The position numbers and the translations under genes were made by a program. The notes beneath the pieces were generated by a model that saw only the letters and a list, made by a program, of their open reading frames with translations, was not told the DNA's origin and did no database searches. Shown here piece by piece: positions 20,634-33,283 of a DNA stretch of 64,000 nucleotides (positions within the stretch are counted from its first letter, which is position 1; each line of letters starts with the position of its first letter). Source of the stretch: Akebia trifoliata (taxonomy: Eukaryota; Streptophyta; Magnoliopsida; Ranunculales; Lardizabalaceae); contig CM030711.1 of assembly GCA_017979445.1 (NCBI GenBank), positions 15,330,922 to 15,394,921 of the forward strand. The letters are read 5' to 3'.

Positions 20634-22220
20634 CATTGCTACAATTTGATGTGAAATTTTTATTTTTTTGCATGGTGACTTGGAAGAAGAAGTGTATATG
20701 ATACTTCTTCCTGGTTTTAAATGTCCAGCTATTGAAAGGAAAGTGTGTAGACTAAAAAAGACATTATATGGCTTGAAATAGTCTCTTAGAGCATGGTTTT
20801 AAAAGTTTCACTATGCCATGGTGGGGTATGGTTACAAATAGAGTCAAGTTAACCACGTATTATTCATTAAACATTCCAATGAGAAAATTACTACTCTCAT
20901 AGTCTATGTTGACGACATTGTAGTGCCTGGTAATAACTATGATGAAATGAAAAAAATAAAATACCAATTAGCAAAGAAGTTTGAGATTAACGACTTAGGT
21001 CAATTGAAATACTTTCTTAAGATTGAAGTTGCTAGATCAAATAAGGGTATTTTCATCTCGCAGCGGAAGTATGTTATGGATCTCCTTCATGAGATAGGTA
21101 TGATGGGTTACAAGCCTTGTGACACTCCCATTGAGTCAAACCATAGGCTTCGTGAGTCCAATAGTGAGCCCTACATTGGTGTTAAGAGATAGCAGAGACT
21201 TGTGGGCCGACTTATTTACCTCACCTTAACCTGCCTAGATATTACTTATGCAGTTAGTGTGGTAAGCCAGTTTATGTATGGACCAACTGCAACTCATTTA
21301 AATGTTACATATAGAATCCTAAGGTACTTAAAATCCACTCCTGGACTAGGTTTATTATATGCTTTTCATGGTAGTTTGCGTGTTGAAGCCTACGTAGATG
21401 CTGATTGTGCAGGATGAATGTCAGATCGTCGTTTTACCTCTGGATATTGTGTATTTGTTGGGGGTAATCTTATTTCTTGGAGAAGTAAAAAAATAGACAG
21501 TGGTTGCAAGATCCAATATAGAAATTGAGTTTAGGTATATGGCTCATAGGGTGTGCGAGATTCTATGGCTTAAAATCCTCATAAACGAATTGAACCTTCC
21601 TATTCATGGACTGATGAGTTTGTATTGTGACAATAAGGCAGTCATTAGTATTGCTCATAACCTAGTTCAACACGATAGAACTAAACACATTGAGGTAAAT
21701 AGGCACTTCATCAAAGAAAAGTTATAGTCTGGACACATTTATACTCTATTCATACAAACTGAAAATCAGTTGGCTAACATCCTTACTAAGGGGCTGGGTA
21801 GTTTACATTTTCATAACATTGTTAACAAGTTGGGCATGAAAAATATATATGCACCAACTTGAGGGGGAGTATAGAAATTCTTATAAAGGTTTATTGGTTA
21901 TTTCCAATCTTCCAAGGGTTCTTTTGTTATTAGTAACTCTATTATGATGTTAATATATATATATATATGAGTGAGAGAGAGAATAAAACAACTTTCTTTT
22001 CATCTCTTTTCTTCTGTTCCACAAAAATCTTAACCCTAAAACACTCAAATCCACTATTTGATCTTGTGATAGAGATATATCCAACTTTCCCTCCTTTTGA
22101 TTCCTTGTTTTCAAATAAGCATTTATCCTATCATGGATCAGATGTTGTATATCAGTGCAATAGTGGTTTTACTGAGATGAGTTGACTTTCAATTATAAAT
22201 TTCTTGTCTGTTTTGTATTG
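20634..22220 (+). mobile_element. Copia element 1, 3' part, cut by the E2 insertion
   Basis: Only the second half of pol, the polypurine tract and a 3' LTR are here; the 5' half should lie beyond E2, outside the window. PPT GAGGGGGAG at 21861-21869 follows the pol stop. The LTR then starts at 21870 with TATAGAAATTC (TG changed to TA). The right LTR end is not defined because no partner LTR is visible; 22220 is approximate. A TATA-like (AT)n run at 21950-21967 and a CT-rich tract near 21995-22015 fit an LTR promoter and leader. Confidence 0.8.
20641..21840 (+). pseudogene. Copia reverse transcriptase/RNase H relic
   Basis: Continuous Copia pol alignment with stops. FDVK and [10 protein letters not shown] (reverse transcriptase), [24 protein letters not shown] (the YVDD catalytic site, near 20905), LGQLKYFLKIEV, YVMDLLHEIGM, then the linker and RNase H with YVDADCAG (about 21390), RRFTSGYCVF, and a terminal LANILTKGL. 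Stop codons near 20785, 20802, 20839, 21190, 21415, 21494 and 21725 disable it. The family is certain. Confidence 0.92.
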
Positions 22221-23514
22221 CAGTTCGACATTAAAATGGATAATAGCTCGTCTTACCTTTTCATTGACCTTTCTCAACACATGACTACTATTATTTTATT
22301 TTATTTTTATTTTTCATTTTTAACTTTCTCTTGAACAAAATGATATGAAACCTCTATTTTGTTCGTCTATGGAAAATTTGGTTTCAGGCAATGTAATGGC
22401 TACCTAATATTGTAAAAAGAAAAATTCATCTATATTTTGTAGTGTCCTATACCAATCTCTTTTAAGAATCATGTACCAAACTCTTTGACAAGTATGCATA
22501 CTAACTTATTGTCAATGCTTATTTGATAATTTTGTATTTGATGGTACAAAAAATTTATGATGGCAGATTAATAGTACATTTGAAAATATGTTCCCATGCA
22601 AAGCTATTACCTTACTTTTCCTTGCGATTCGTATTTTAGATTACATTTGATGTCATGGGGTATTTTTGTTGTTTTCATGAAATGAAATGAGATCCATAAC
22701 TAATATTGTAAGACAACAGGTACATAACTCGGTTGTTTATTGGGAACTTATTTGTCAAATTCCTTGAAACCTGAAACTATCACTCTTGATGATGAAGCTT
22801 GGCATCTCATTTTATAAGGCTTGCACATGTAGAGTTCCTATAAGATAGTATGGTCTTGTTTCAGTCATTAAACATGTGCATATATGATTAATACTTTAAA
22901 CTTGCATGTCCAATTCCCCTTATAGAGTGCCTTTTATTTTAAAGGAACTTTGACCTGTAAAGGATTAGATGGTTCTTAATCCAATGGGAATCATCTCTCT
23001 AGGTTTGTTTTATATCTAATCCTTCAGCCTTTTTTATACTTGTAATTAAACAACATTTTGTAGTCTGAATTTCAATTCATCCCTTTTTTTAGAACTTATT
23101 ATATGTTATTATCTGCTTATAGGGTTGCAACTACAAATATTGTTGTTATTTTTTGTGGGCCTCCATTACTTTATCATAATACTTTCAAGTAAACTTTTTT
23201 CTCTTCTATTACACAAAAAATTGTTACTAGTTATTAAACAAAAACTTGATTTTAGTTTAGATTGTTCCTTTTGGTGTGATGCTATTGAATCTCATATTTG
23301 AATCCCCTCATATATGAGACAATTACAAAGTAGTGTACCTTTGAAAGAGGGGCATGGATAATACTTTATTTTTCCTTGGAAGAGCCTAGGACCAATGCCC
23401 AATACCTCTGCACTCTTGCTTCACAAGCATCATTCTTAGTCTAAATAATTGAAATATAACCCTATTAAATACTAGACATTGATTATGACAGGAAAGTACC
23501 TTAGATGAAAATTT
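22221..23514. other. Unrecognised AT-rich DNA between two Copia elements
   Basis: No ORF, RNA gene or repeat that I can support. A polypyrimidine stretch ending in TTGCAG at 22214-22223 resembles a splice acceptor, but no following coding exon was identified. The last five bases, AATTT (23510-23514), are the left target duplication of Copia element 2. Confidence 0.4.
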
Positions 23515-24444
23515 TGTTGGAATTTATTGAATGTGAAAATCCTTTAATATTCATTTGATTAAACCATATAATAAATCTATCTTTTAACCATAGGATATTT
23601 CAATCTCATATTTACTTTATGCTTTTACTTTATTGCTTTAAGTTTAGTTGCTAGTTTTGTTTTTACCTTGAGTAATTTTAGTCCCACATCGACTAGGAGA
23701 ATAATTAATTTGCAATTCTTAATAGTTGAACTTCTAATAGCTTTAAAGTGGATAGAAGTAGTGGACAGGCTCACAGGGGGCCAAGAGGTAAACTCAAGGC
23801 TTCAGTTAGGATTTGGATCCACTGATCTAAAAACCTTAATGTGTGTGTGCACGTACGACGTGCGCGCAGGAGGGTGCAAAATCTCAGATTTACACGTCAC
23901 GCGGGTGCCCGCAAAGGCCTGTTTTTTATTTTTATTTTCAAGGTCCACTTTTATTTAAAAATTCTAAATGTTTTAAATTCTATTTTGAACCAGTCTGTAT
24001 ATTCTGAACCAGCACAATGTCTATTCTGAATTAACACATTCGAAGAGGTTTGTGATTATTTTAAACAGTCACTTTCTCTTTTTTTATATCCAATGTTTAG
24101 TCGATTTAAAACACTTGATCTCTGATTTTTTATTTTACATATTTTCGACTATCAGTACACTTTTATTTTTCGTTGTGAGAGCACACAACATCGTCGAGTT
24201 CGAAGTTATGTTTCCAATTTAGAGTACATTTTGGATACGTGGGTTGTTGTGTCCTGGAGAACGAACGCCTGTAGATTGTGGTATTGTAGCAGGGGCAAAT
24301 TTCATTTTAGGACAGCGCTTTGTGCATGCCTCAACCATTCTTTTTTAGGTAATATTTTTCTTTTTCATTCAATTTGAAAATTAGGATTTTTTCAAACTTC
24401 TTATCTCTCTCTATCCATAAGAAATCAATACTTAAGTAATAATA
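23515..24444 (+). repeat. 5' LTR of Copia element 2
   Basis: 930 bp, begins TGTTGGAATTT and ends AAGTAATAATA (CA changed to TA). It matches 28916-29476 and 32442-32697. The interior does not start with a recognisable initiator-tRNA site. Confidence 0.88.
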
Positions 24445-24504
24445 ATCTAAAATAAAATTATGTTAATTACTGGTTTCTATGGAGACAATCTCTAATTTCA
24501 TGTA

Positions 24505-25330
24505 AAGTGAAAAACCCGATAAATTTGATAAAAAGAATTTTAAATTCTGGCAACAGAAAATGTTGTTCTATTTAACAATATTACATTTGGCTCATATCAT
24601 CACTCAAGAACTAGTTTCTTTGAATGATGATGAGGAAGACCAAATCAAAAGAATCGAATATCGAAAATGGGAACATTCCAATTTCATGTACCAGAATTAT
24701 ATTCTAAATGGATTAAGTATTATTCTTTATAAGGTGTATTCTTCTATTGAATCTGCTAAGATATTGTGAAAAATTCTTGAAATAAAATATACTCTAGAAG
24801 ATGTCAGCATAAAGAAATTTGTTGTTGGACGTTATCTAGATTTTAATATGGTAGACTCTAAGTTAGTTTATCATAATCCGAAGAGCTCTAAATCCTTATT
24901 CATGAGATTCATGATGAAGGCATAAGTATAAGTGAAGGATTCCAAGTTGGATCGATAATTGAAAAATTACCATCTTGGAAAGATTTCAAAAATAATTTGA
25001 AACATAAAAGAAGGGAAATGGGACTCGAGGATCTAGTGATAAGACTTAGAATTGAAGAGGATAACCAAAAGAATGAGAAGTAGACTGAAACAAAATCTAT
25101 GATTTCTAAAGCAAATATAGTGGAAGAAGAACCTTCCAAATTCACTAGAAAGTTCAAATCCAGATTCTAAAAAAATATGTAAAGAAAAACTTACATGGTC
25201 CAAAAACTAATATCCAGAAGATCAAGGAAAATTTTTATTTCTGCAATAAACTTGGACATCGGGCTAAGGACTATCACAAAAAAATTAGCAATACCATCAA
25301 AAACATGAACAAGCCAATATGACTGAACCT
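24505..25330 (+). pseudogene. Copia gag relic
   Basis: Reads KFDKKNFKFWQQKMLFYL and LNDDEEDQIKRIEYRKW, typical of plant Copia gag (UBN2-type). Several stops follow. A zinc-knuckle remnant, FCNKLGHRAKDYHKK, is at about 25240-25290, where the first Cys position is degraded. Structural protein; dead. Confidence 0.8.
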
Positions 25331-25381
25331 TAGAACTTATCAGCGATTGTTTCAAAAATGAATCTGGTAGGAAATACTAAT

Positions 25382-26640
25382 GATTGGTGGCTGGATATGG
25401 GAGCCACCAAACACATATGCTCTGAGATGAATGTTTTCTTCTTACAATAATGTTGGAAATGAAAAGTTATTCATAGAAAACTCTTCTACATCCATTGTGA
25501 TCGAAAAAAGAAAAGTGAATGTGAATTTCACATTTGGAAAGGTTCTAACTCTAAATAATGTGCTTCACATTTCAGACATTTGAAGAAACTTGATTTCAAA
25601 TTCTTTTTTAAGTAAGAGAAGTTTTAAAATGATGTTTAAATCAATAAATGTATAATTACAAAGAATGAAATGTTTGTGGGCAAGGGCTATCTGTGTGATG
25701 GATTATTTAAACTCAATGTAATTTATAATTTTATTAGTAATATTACTTCTTGTGCTTATGTTTCTGAGTATTCTAATATTTGACATGCCAGATTAGGTCA
25801 TGTTAATAATAAATCAGTTATCAAATTAATGAATAATGGTATAATTCCTAAAATGCATAGTGATACATCTAAAAAATGTAAAATCTGTATTGAAACAAAA
25901 TTTGCTAAAAAAAACCTTTTAAAAATATTGAAAGATTTACAAAACCTTTAAAATTAACACATTCTGATTTGTGTGATCTCAAATACATTCAATCTAGAGG
26001 TGGTAAAAAATATTTCATAACTTTTATTGGTAATTGTACTAGATTTTGTATGATATATCTTTTAAGTAGTAAAGATAAAGCATTAGAAATATTTAAAATT
26101 TATAAATCTGAAATTGAAAATCAACTTGAAAAGAAAATTAAAATTTTAAGATCTGATCGAGGAAGAGAGTATGAATCTAATCCTTTAACTATATTTTTTC
26201 AAGAAAATGGAATTATAAACCAAACTACTGCTCCTTATTCTTCTCGACAAAATGGTGTAGTAGAAAGAAAAAATATAACTTTTAAAGACATGCTTAACTC
26301 TTTACTTGTTAGCTCAGGGGTACCTTTAAATTTATGGGTAGAAACCCATTTAACATCTTGTTATATTTTAAATAAAATTCCATTAAAATTTTTTAAAAAA
26401 TCACCTTATGAACTTTGAAAAAGTAGAATACCGACTTTTAAATACATGAAAGTGTATGGGTGTTTTGCCAAAGTGGTTGTCCTTTTACTTAAAAAAACAA
26501 AATTAGGTCCTAAAATTATAGATTGCATTTTTATTGGATATGATATTAATAGTAGTGCATATAGATTTCTTGTATATAAATCTGATATAAATGATATTAA
26601 TCCTAACACTATAATTGAATCCAGAGATGCTGAATTTTTT
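25382..26640 (+). pseudogene. Copia protease and integrase relic
   Basis: Protease remnant DWWLDMGATKHIC (25382-25420): the usual active-site DSGA/DTGA is DMGA here. The gag-pre-integrase HHCC region shows RLGHVNNKSVIKL and CKICIETKF (about 25795-25905). The integrase core is open from 25969 to 26418 with DLKYIQSRGGKKYF, RSDRGREY, NGIINQTTAPYS, RQNGVVERKN. The C-terminal part after a stop at 26416 reads KLGPKIIDCIFIGY. Catalytic Asp and Glu of the DDE triad are visible in the latter motifs. Confidence 0.88.
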
Positions 26641-26829
26641 GAGGATGTGTATCATTGTAAGGATAAAATTAACAAACCTTTAAAGAGATCTCACATTGAA
26701 TTATCTAATAATGAACCTAGAGAACTAGAATCTGATATAGAACTTATGAGAAGTAAGAGAACTAGAACATCAACATCATTTGGACATGATTTTATTAGTT
26801 TTTTCTTAGAAGGAGATCCTCAAACTTTT

Positions 26830-27187
26830 AAAAATGCAATTTCAATACCCGAAGCTCCATTTTGGAAAGAAGGTATAAATAGTGAAATGGATTCAATAAA
26901 GAGTAATAATACTTGGGAATTAGTCAATCTACCTCTTGATAATAAAACAATTGGTTACAAATGGATTTTTAAAAGAAAATTAAAATCTGATTGAACTATA
27001 GATAAATATAAAGTCAAATTAGTGGCTAAAGGATACAAAAAAAAAAAGGCATTAATTTTTTTACATTTATTCTCTTGTTACTAGGATCACTGCTATTAGA
27101 ATTCTTATTGTTATAGCTTCCATTTATAATTTAGAAATTCATCAAATAAATATAAAAACTATCTTTTTAAATGGAGAACTTGATAAA

Positions 27188-27223
<36 letters not shown>

Positions 27224-28376
27224 GGACCAACCGGAAGGATTTGTAATTAAAGGACATGAAAATATAGTTTATAGATTAGTTAAATCCTTATATGGTTTAA
27301 AACAAGCTCCAAAATAGTGGCATGAAAATTTTGATAATGTAATAATATCAAATGGATTTAAAATTAACGAAGCTGATATGTGTGTTTATTATAAAACTAT
27401 CGTTGACTCTTATGTGATTATTTGCCTATATGTAGATGACATGCTAATTTTTGGATCTAATACAAATTTTGTAAATCAAACTAAGAAATTATTGTATAGA
27501 AATTTTGACATAAAAGACTTAGGTCCAACTGATGTTATTCTTGGAATAAATTTTTTTAGAAATAATAATGAATTTGATTTATCTCATTCTTATTATATTA
27601 AAAATATTTTAAAATATTTTAATCAGTTTGATTGTATTCTTACTAAAATACCTTTTGATCCAAATTATAAATTGATGAAAAATATTGGTAAAGGTGTTTC
27701 TCAATTAGAATATTCTCAAGTTATTGGTTGTTTAATGTATATTATGAAATTTACAAAGTCAGATATTGTGTATTCAGTAAATAGATTAAGTAGATACATT
27801 AACAATCCAAGACATGATCATTGGGAAGTTTTGGTGAAAAACATGAGATATTTAAGGTATACCATGAGTTACAAACTACATTATAATAGGTATCCTGCTG
27901 TATTAAAAGGATACAGTGATGCAATTGGATATCAGACTCGGAAGAGTTGAAATCCACTAGTGACTATATTTTTACACTTAGAGGTACAGCAATCTCATGG
28001 AAATCCATCAAATAAACATGTATAGCTCATTCCACCATGAAATCTCAGTTTATTGCCATGGACAAGACTGGTGAAAAAACTGAGTGGCTAAAGAATTTTC
28101 TTGTTAACATTCTTATTTGGCTTAAACCAATATCTGTTATATCTATTCACTATGAAAACCAAGTTGCCATTACGAAGGCTAAAAATAATGCATATAATGG
28201 CAAGTCAAGGCATATTAAACGAAGACACAACTCAGTAAATCAACTACTCTCTAATGAAATTATTTTCATTGACTTTGTAAAGTCTAAAGAAAATTTGACA
28301 GATCCTCTAACAAAAAGATTATCTAAAGAGTTAGTTGCATCAGCTTCGAGGGGAATGGGCCTAAAGCCTATTGATT
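26830..28376 (+). pseudogene. Copia reverse transcriptase and RNase H relic
   Basis: APFWKEGINSEMDSI and NNTWELVNLP start the reverse transcriptase. A stop at 26992 and frameshifts around an expanded (AT)n tract (27197-27223) follow. From 27378 an open stretch carries [12 protein letters not shown] (the YVDD site), [14 protein letters not shown] and the linker. RNase H runs from about 27905, with a break near 27948, to LTDPLTKRLSKELV (about 28295-28340). The microsatellite inside the coding part is a clear sign of decay. Confidence 0.9.
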
Positions 28377-28903
28377 AAAAATTACTTCAATGGAAACCCA
28401 ACTTAATTGATTAGAGATCCCAAAAAATAAGTTCATGGGAAAACCAGTTGAGTGTAATTTAAAAGAAAACATTAATGGAACATAGTGTTCCAAGTCCATT
28501 CCTATGAAGTGTTTAGTGTTGCCTATAAAGAAGAAACGTTGAAATATAAATTTTAATGTTGCTTATACTTCTAAAAATGGAGTATAACAGGGTACTTCTC
28601 ATAGGCACACCTAAATGAGTGTAGAATTGGGCCGATTCTATAAGAGTTTAGGCTAAGCTCTCTAAAACACTCATGATACCAGGTTATGTTTAGGGCCAAA
28701 ATGAATACACTGTCGATAGAACTTGATAGTTGATTAAGTAATCTGTGTGTATAATCAATTGTTTTAGTTTACACAAGAGGTTGATAGTTCAAAGCTTAAA
28801 GTCCGCTGACCGACTTGTAAATCCGATAGACTAAAACATGGTTGCTCAAAAAGTGTTATCATATTTTATATATATATATTTTTTATTTTGTGTTTTCTGC
28901 ATT

Positions 28904-28915
28904 CATGTGGGGGAT
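28904..28915 (+). other. Polypurine tract of Copia element 2
   Basis: ATGTGGGGGAT directly before the 3' LTR start TGTTGGAATTT. Confidence 0.75.
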
Positions 28916-31900
28916 TGTTGGAATTTTGAGGGTTGAATGTGAAAATCCTTTAATAGTCATTTGATTAAACCATATGGTAAATCTATCTTTTAACCATAGG
29001 ATATTTCAATCCCATATTTGCTTTATGATTTATGATTTATGTTTGCTACTTTATTGCTTTAAGTTTAATTGATAGTTTTATTTTTACCTTGAGTAATTTT
29101 AGTCCCACATCGACTAGGAGAAGAATTGATTTGCAATTCTTAAATAGTTGAACTTCTAAGAGCTTTAAAGTGGATAAAAGTAGTGGGCGGATTCACGCGC
29201 AAACGAGAACCCAAGAGGTAAACCCAAGGTTTCAATTAGGATTTGGATCCACCGGTTTGGAAACCTTAATGTCTGCGCGTATGGGGTAGAAAATCTCATA
29301 TTTACACCTCACGTGGGTGCGCGCAAAGGCCTGTTTTTTTATTTAATTTTCAAGGCCCATTTTTATTCTATTTTGAATCAATGTTTAGTCGATTGAAAAC
29401 ACTTGATATCTAATCTTTTATTTTACTTATTTTCGACTATCAGTACAGTTTTATTTTTTGTTGTGAGAACACACAATGTAAAACCTTGAGTTTTCAATTC
29501 ATTTCTCGAGAAAAAATAAATAGTGGAATTTTGAGAAAATATTGAAAGTGGGACTTAAGGGTAAAACTTTAGGAGGTTTCTCATCATTTTTAAGAAAATC
29601 TGACCTCACCATTGGATTTAAAATGATCGAAAAATATATTTTAGCCTATAAGCACACTCAAATGAGAGTCCGAACATAAAAATTACAAAATCCTCGATTA
29701 TTGAGTTAGACTAGGCTAAAATAATGATTTTTTACTAGAGAAAAAAAATTTAAAATTCAATTATACCATTAGGTTCGTAATGAAAAATTATTGAACATGG
29801 ACTATTTATTTATCATTTTTGGAGCACATAAAGTCGAATTATCATCAAAAACGAAAATGACATCAATTTTAGGGGTCACCTCAGGCTAAAGATGTAAATT
29901 TTGTTAGAGATTGAATTTTTAAAAATTGACTACACCATTAGATCCAGAATAAAAAAATTAGACGAAATAGAGTATTCATTTGTCACTTCTGGAGTCCGGA
30001 TGGTCAAGTTATCGTTGATCGAAACAATAAATAAAATATCGATTTCGTCCCAAGATTTATATAAATAATTTTTTTAATTTTTTTTCACTATTCATCTTTC
30101 AAATGCGTTAAAAAACTAGCCAACGACATTTAAATGAAAATTTTGTTTTTTTTTCAAAACTTCAGACTTAGATCCCTCGTGAACGGGTTGTCGTTGACTT
30201 CTGCCGCTAAAGGGAAAAAGGTCTACAGCCTCGACATCTACAAAACCCACCCAAGATCTCTTCGTTTCATCTTCTCTTTCACCCCGTATCATCAAAAATC
30301 AGTCGTATATATATACAGGGGTTTTGAAACTTCGACATCGAATTTTGCCTGTTTCGGGATCAAACCGTCATCCGTTATAAAAAGGAGAAAAGACGACAGC
30401 GTCAAGATCTTCGAACCTACAGGGTCAAATTAAAAAATCAACGACCTCGAAGTTCGATCTGTCTTGATTTCCGTGTTAACCGTCTCAATTTCCGTACACG
30501 CACTTCAATTCTTTCACATAGAGATAGTAAGGAACTCTCAATTTTTATTAGTAATCATAAATTGTGAAAATTGCATTTAGGATTTTATTAAAAAATTTGT
30601 GTTGTGTTTCCAAAAATATAGAATTTAATTGATTATTTTAAATTCACGCTAGAACTTGTATATTTGATATGTTTTATTGTATTTTATAACAAATTAAACG
30701 TGGGTAGGATATTTCATCGGGTTATTTTCCCCAGTTAGGTCATGTGCACCGTTCGGACCCCGTTTTGATATAAATTTTATATGTTTTCAATGTTAATGAA
30801 AAAAAATGAATTTCATAGTTGAAAAAATGATTTAATATTCAGTTAACTCATATTGAGTTGATGAATATAAAAAAGGGAATATTTTATTTTTGAAAGATTG
30901 TGAACTACACCCAAGAGGTGATGTCTGTATTTTACATTCGAAAAGATGGGATGTCACACCTCGTGCACGTGCTAAATTGGGCCCATGATCAGCTGGGATA
31001 GCAATGTGGTAGTAGTGTTACACATGGTAGGCTCCATTAGTTGACACGTGGCTACGGGTAGGAAATACGGTCAATGAATGATATCTGTATTTTACATTGT
31101 AATGATGTGTGTAGGTTGGTGAACGGATATCTAGGGATAATATTACTGGTTGCATGTTTATTTACTTTCTATTAGCGCGAGACATTGTTTACTTTTACAT
31201 ATGTAGCTATTTTGTGAATTGTTAAAGAGTCTGTAAATGCCTGAAGGGATATATGGTAGGGACCACCAAGTTCATACGTGGTATGGGACGCGTATAAAAG
31301 TGGACTTACAACTGTAATCCGGGTTATTCTCTCTATCTTTATCAGTGAACTTATAATATAAAGGTGGTCGTATACAAATGGTTTGTATATTTGGGAATCA
31401 CATGCACGCCTGATAGGCATAGACGAAAATGATTAGTCAGTGATCACTAATAATCTATAGTAGTCGAACGTTCTGACACATTGAAAAAAGACTCATTGCT
31501 TACAATCAAGTCAAACGGTCAGTCTGAGCCGAATAAATGGTCAATTAAGCGTGGTAAGAGCAGCGACCGACCACAAAATCAAGAACTAAAAGTTATAGAA
31601 GAATTATAACATCATATCCCGACTGGGAGCGATTTAGTCATGAATCTCAACTCTCTAATTTCAATATTCCACCATAGTGTATTATATACCTATTGTCTTA
31701 ATTCGATATATAAAATGAAATACATGTTTAATATTTCTATTTGATCAATTAGATTTGTATATAAAGAAAATGTTATAGTGAGTACTGTTAATTGATATAA
31801 TGTGAGTTTTAAAACGTTTAGTTGCTCATCCCTGACTATATGTACCAGTTAATCGTAATTTCTTCTGTAAAACTTTTCTTATTTTAAAATGATTTAGTAC

Positions 31901-32697
31901 ATTTATTCATTCATGTTAGGAGAGGTTATTGGCAGAAATTATTTTCTTCCTTACTAAGTAACCATTGTTACTCACCCTTTTCTTCTCTATTTTTTTAGTT
32001 TCAGATCCGAAGCTTGGCGAGACAGGTGTAGAAAACGAGTGAGAATCATCTGGTGGGTCAGATAGACAGTCAAAGTCCGTCACTTTATGAGTATTGGGGC
32101 TATACCCCTAATGGTGTTAGAGTCGTCTAGGAGTATTATGGATTTTTTTTATCGAACGTTAGGACTTTTGTTAGAGTGAGGAAATACTTGTATAATTATG
32201 TATTTTGTTATCCTTCCGCACTATAATCTATCGTATGTTATTATATATATATAGGTTTCCGCTGTTATTATATTTTGTATATTTATGTAGGATAATGTAT
32301 GTCGTTTATCTGGTGTAGGTTGAACGCCTTGGAATGCTAACATAAACAGAGGAGACCATGCTGAAATTTTGATGTGCCACCTAGTGCCTCGAGATCTGAC
32401 ATGGGGTTTTGTGTTAGCGTTTGACGGGACACCACACACAACATCGTCGAGTTCGAAGTTACGTTTCTAGTTTAGAGTATCATTTTGGATACATGGGTTG
32501 TTGTATCCTGGAGAATGAACGCTTACAAACTGTGGTACTGTAGCAGGGGCAAATTTCATTTTAGGATAGTGCTTTGTGCATGCCTCAACCATTTCTTTTT
32601 TAGGTAATATTTTTTTTTTACATTCAATTTGAAAATCAGGATTTTTTCAAACTTCTTCTCTCTCTGTCCATGATAAATCAATACTCAAGTAATAACA
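28916..32697 (+). repeat. 3' LTR of Copia element 2, split by a solo LTR
   Basis: Left part 28916-29476, right part 32442-32697 (the 5-bp duplication CACAA belongs to both sides). Compared with the 5' LTR, about 110 bp corresponding to roughly 23945-24090 are missing. It ends AAGTAATAACA, then target duplication AATTT. Confidence 0.88.
29477..32436 (+). mobile_element. 2960-bp solo LTR inserted in the Copia 3' LTR
   Basis: Starts TGTAAAACCTTGAG and ends GGGACACCACA, flanked by the 5-bp direct repeat CACAA (29472-29476 and 32437-32441). The uninterrupted sequence exists in the 5' LTR near 24185, confirming the insertion. There is no internal gag or pol, and TG...CA ends with 5 bp duplicated fit a solo LTR. 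The size suggests a large-LTR Gypsy family (for example Tekay/Del-like), but the family is inference. A TATA-like TTATATAAAT lies at about 30057-30066. The orientation is inferred from that and is uncertain. Confidence 0.8.
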
Positions 32698-33003
32698 AAT
32701 TTTGCCTTTTTTCTGTTACAGAACAACCAAGAAGGAGAAGTAATGAGGTTAGGACTTAGAGTAGTAACTAAATATTTATTTCAATTTCCTTTAAACACAA
32801 CCAAGAAAAGATTTTCTTTATACTGGTACCTTAGCTTCAATCTAATAACCTTGTTTATGAATTCATTGCTCACAATTTGATTTATTACACGTTGAGTTGT
32901 GGTTCGGTTATAGCCACTTGCAAGGTATGTTTTCCTGCACTATTAGGCTCCATGAAGCTAGATTAAAATCTGTGTTAAGGAGAATTGGTGGATTTCTTGC
33001 AAG

Positions 33004-33275
33004 CAGAGGCGGATTTAGAGTGGGGGCAATGGGGGCACTTGCCCCCATAAGAATTTTCAAACCTTCTTTGGAGTAATGAACTATTGCAATAGATAATAAT
33101 GGTGAATAATGAACTATTGCTCTCCCAATTTGTTTTACACTCTTAGTTGCCCTCACAAAACAGTTTCCATTGTTATGTTGCCCCCACAAAAAAAGTTACA
33201 ATCTTCGTTGCCCTCACAAAAAAACTTCTACTCTTACATTGCCCCCACACGAGTTAAATCTTGGCTCCGCCCCTG
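33004..33275. mobile_element. hAT-type MITE
   Basis: 272 bp between 8-bp duplications CTTGCAAG (32996-33003 and 33276-33283). Ends are inverted: CAGAGGCGGATTTAG at the left, GGCTCCGCCCCTG at the right, the latter reading CAGGGGCGGAGCC on the other strand. These termini and the 8-bp duplication are characteristic of plant hAT non-autonomous elements. Internal copies of 'gttgcccccacaaaa' repeat three to four times. Confidence 0.88.
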
Positions 33276-33283
33276 CTTGCAAG

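Larger units (their letters stand above)
23515..32697 (+). mobile_element. Copia element 2, complete structure, with solo LTR inside its 3' LTR
   Basis: 5' LTR 23515-24444, interior with gag, protease, integrase, reverse transcriptase and RNase H in Copia order, PPT, 3' LTR 28916-32697 interrupted by 29477-32436. Target duplication AATTT at 23510-23514 and 32698-32702. All coding parts carry stops and frameshifts. The LTRs differ by many substitutions and by an approximately 110-bp deletion in the 3' copy, so the insertion is not recent. Confidence 0.93.
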
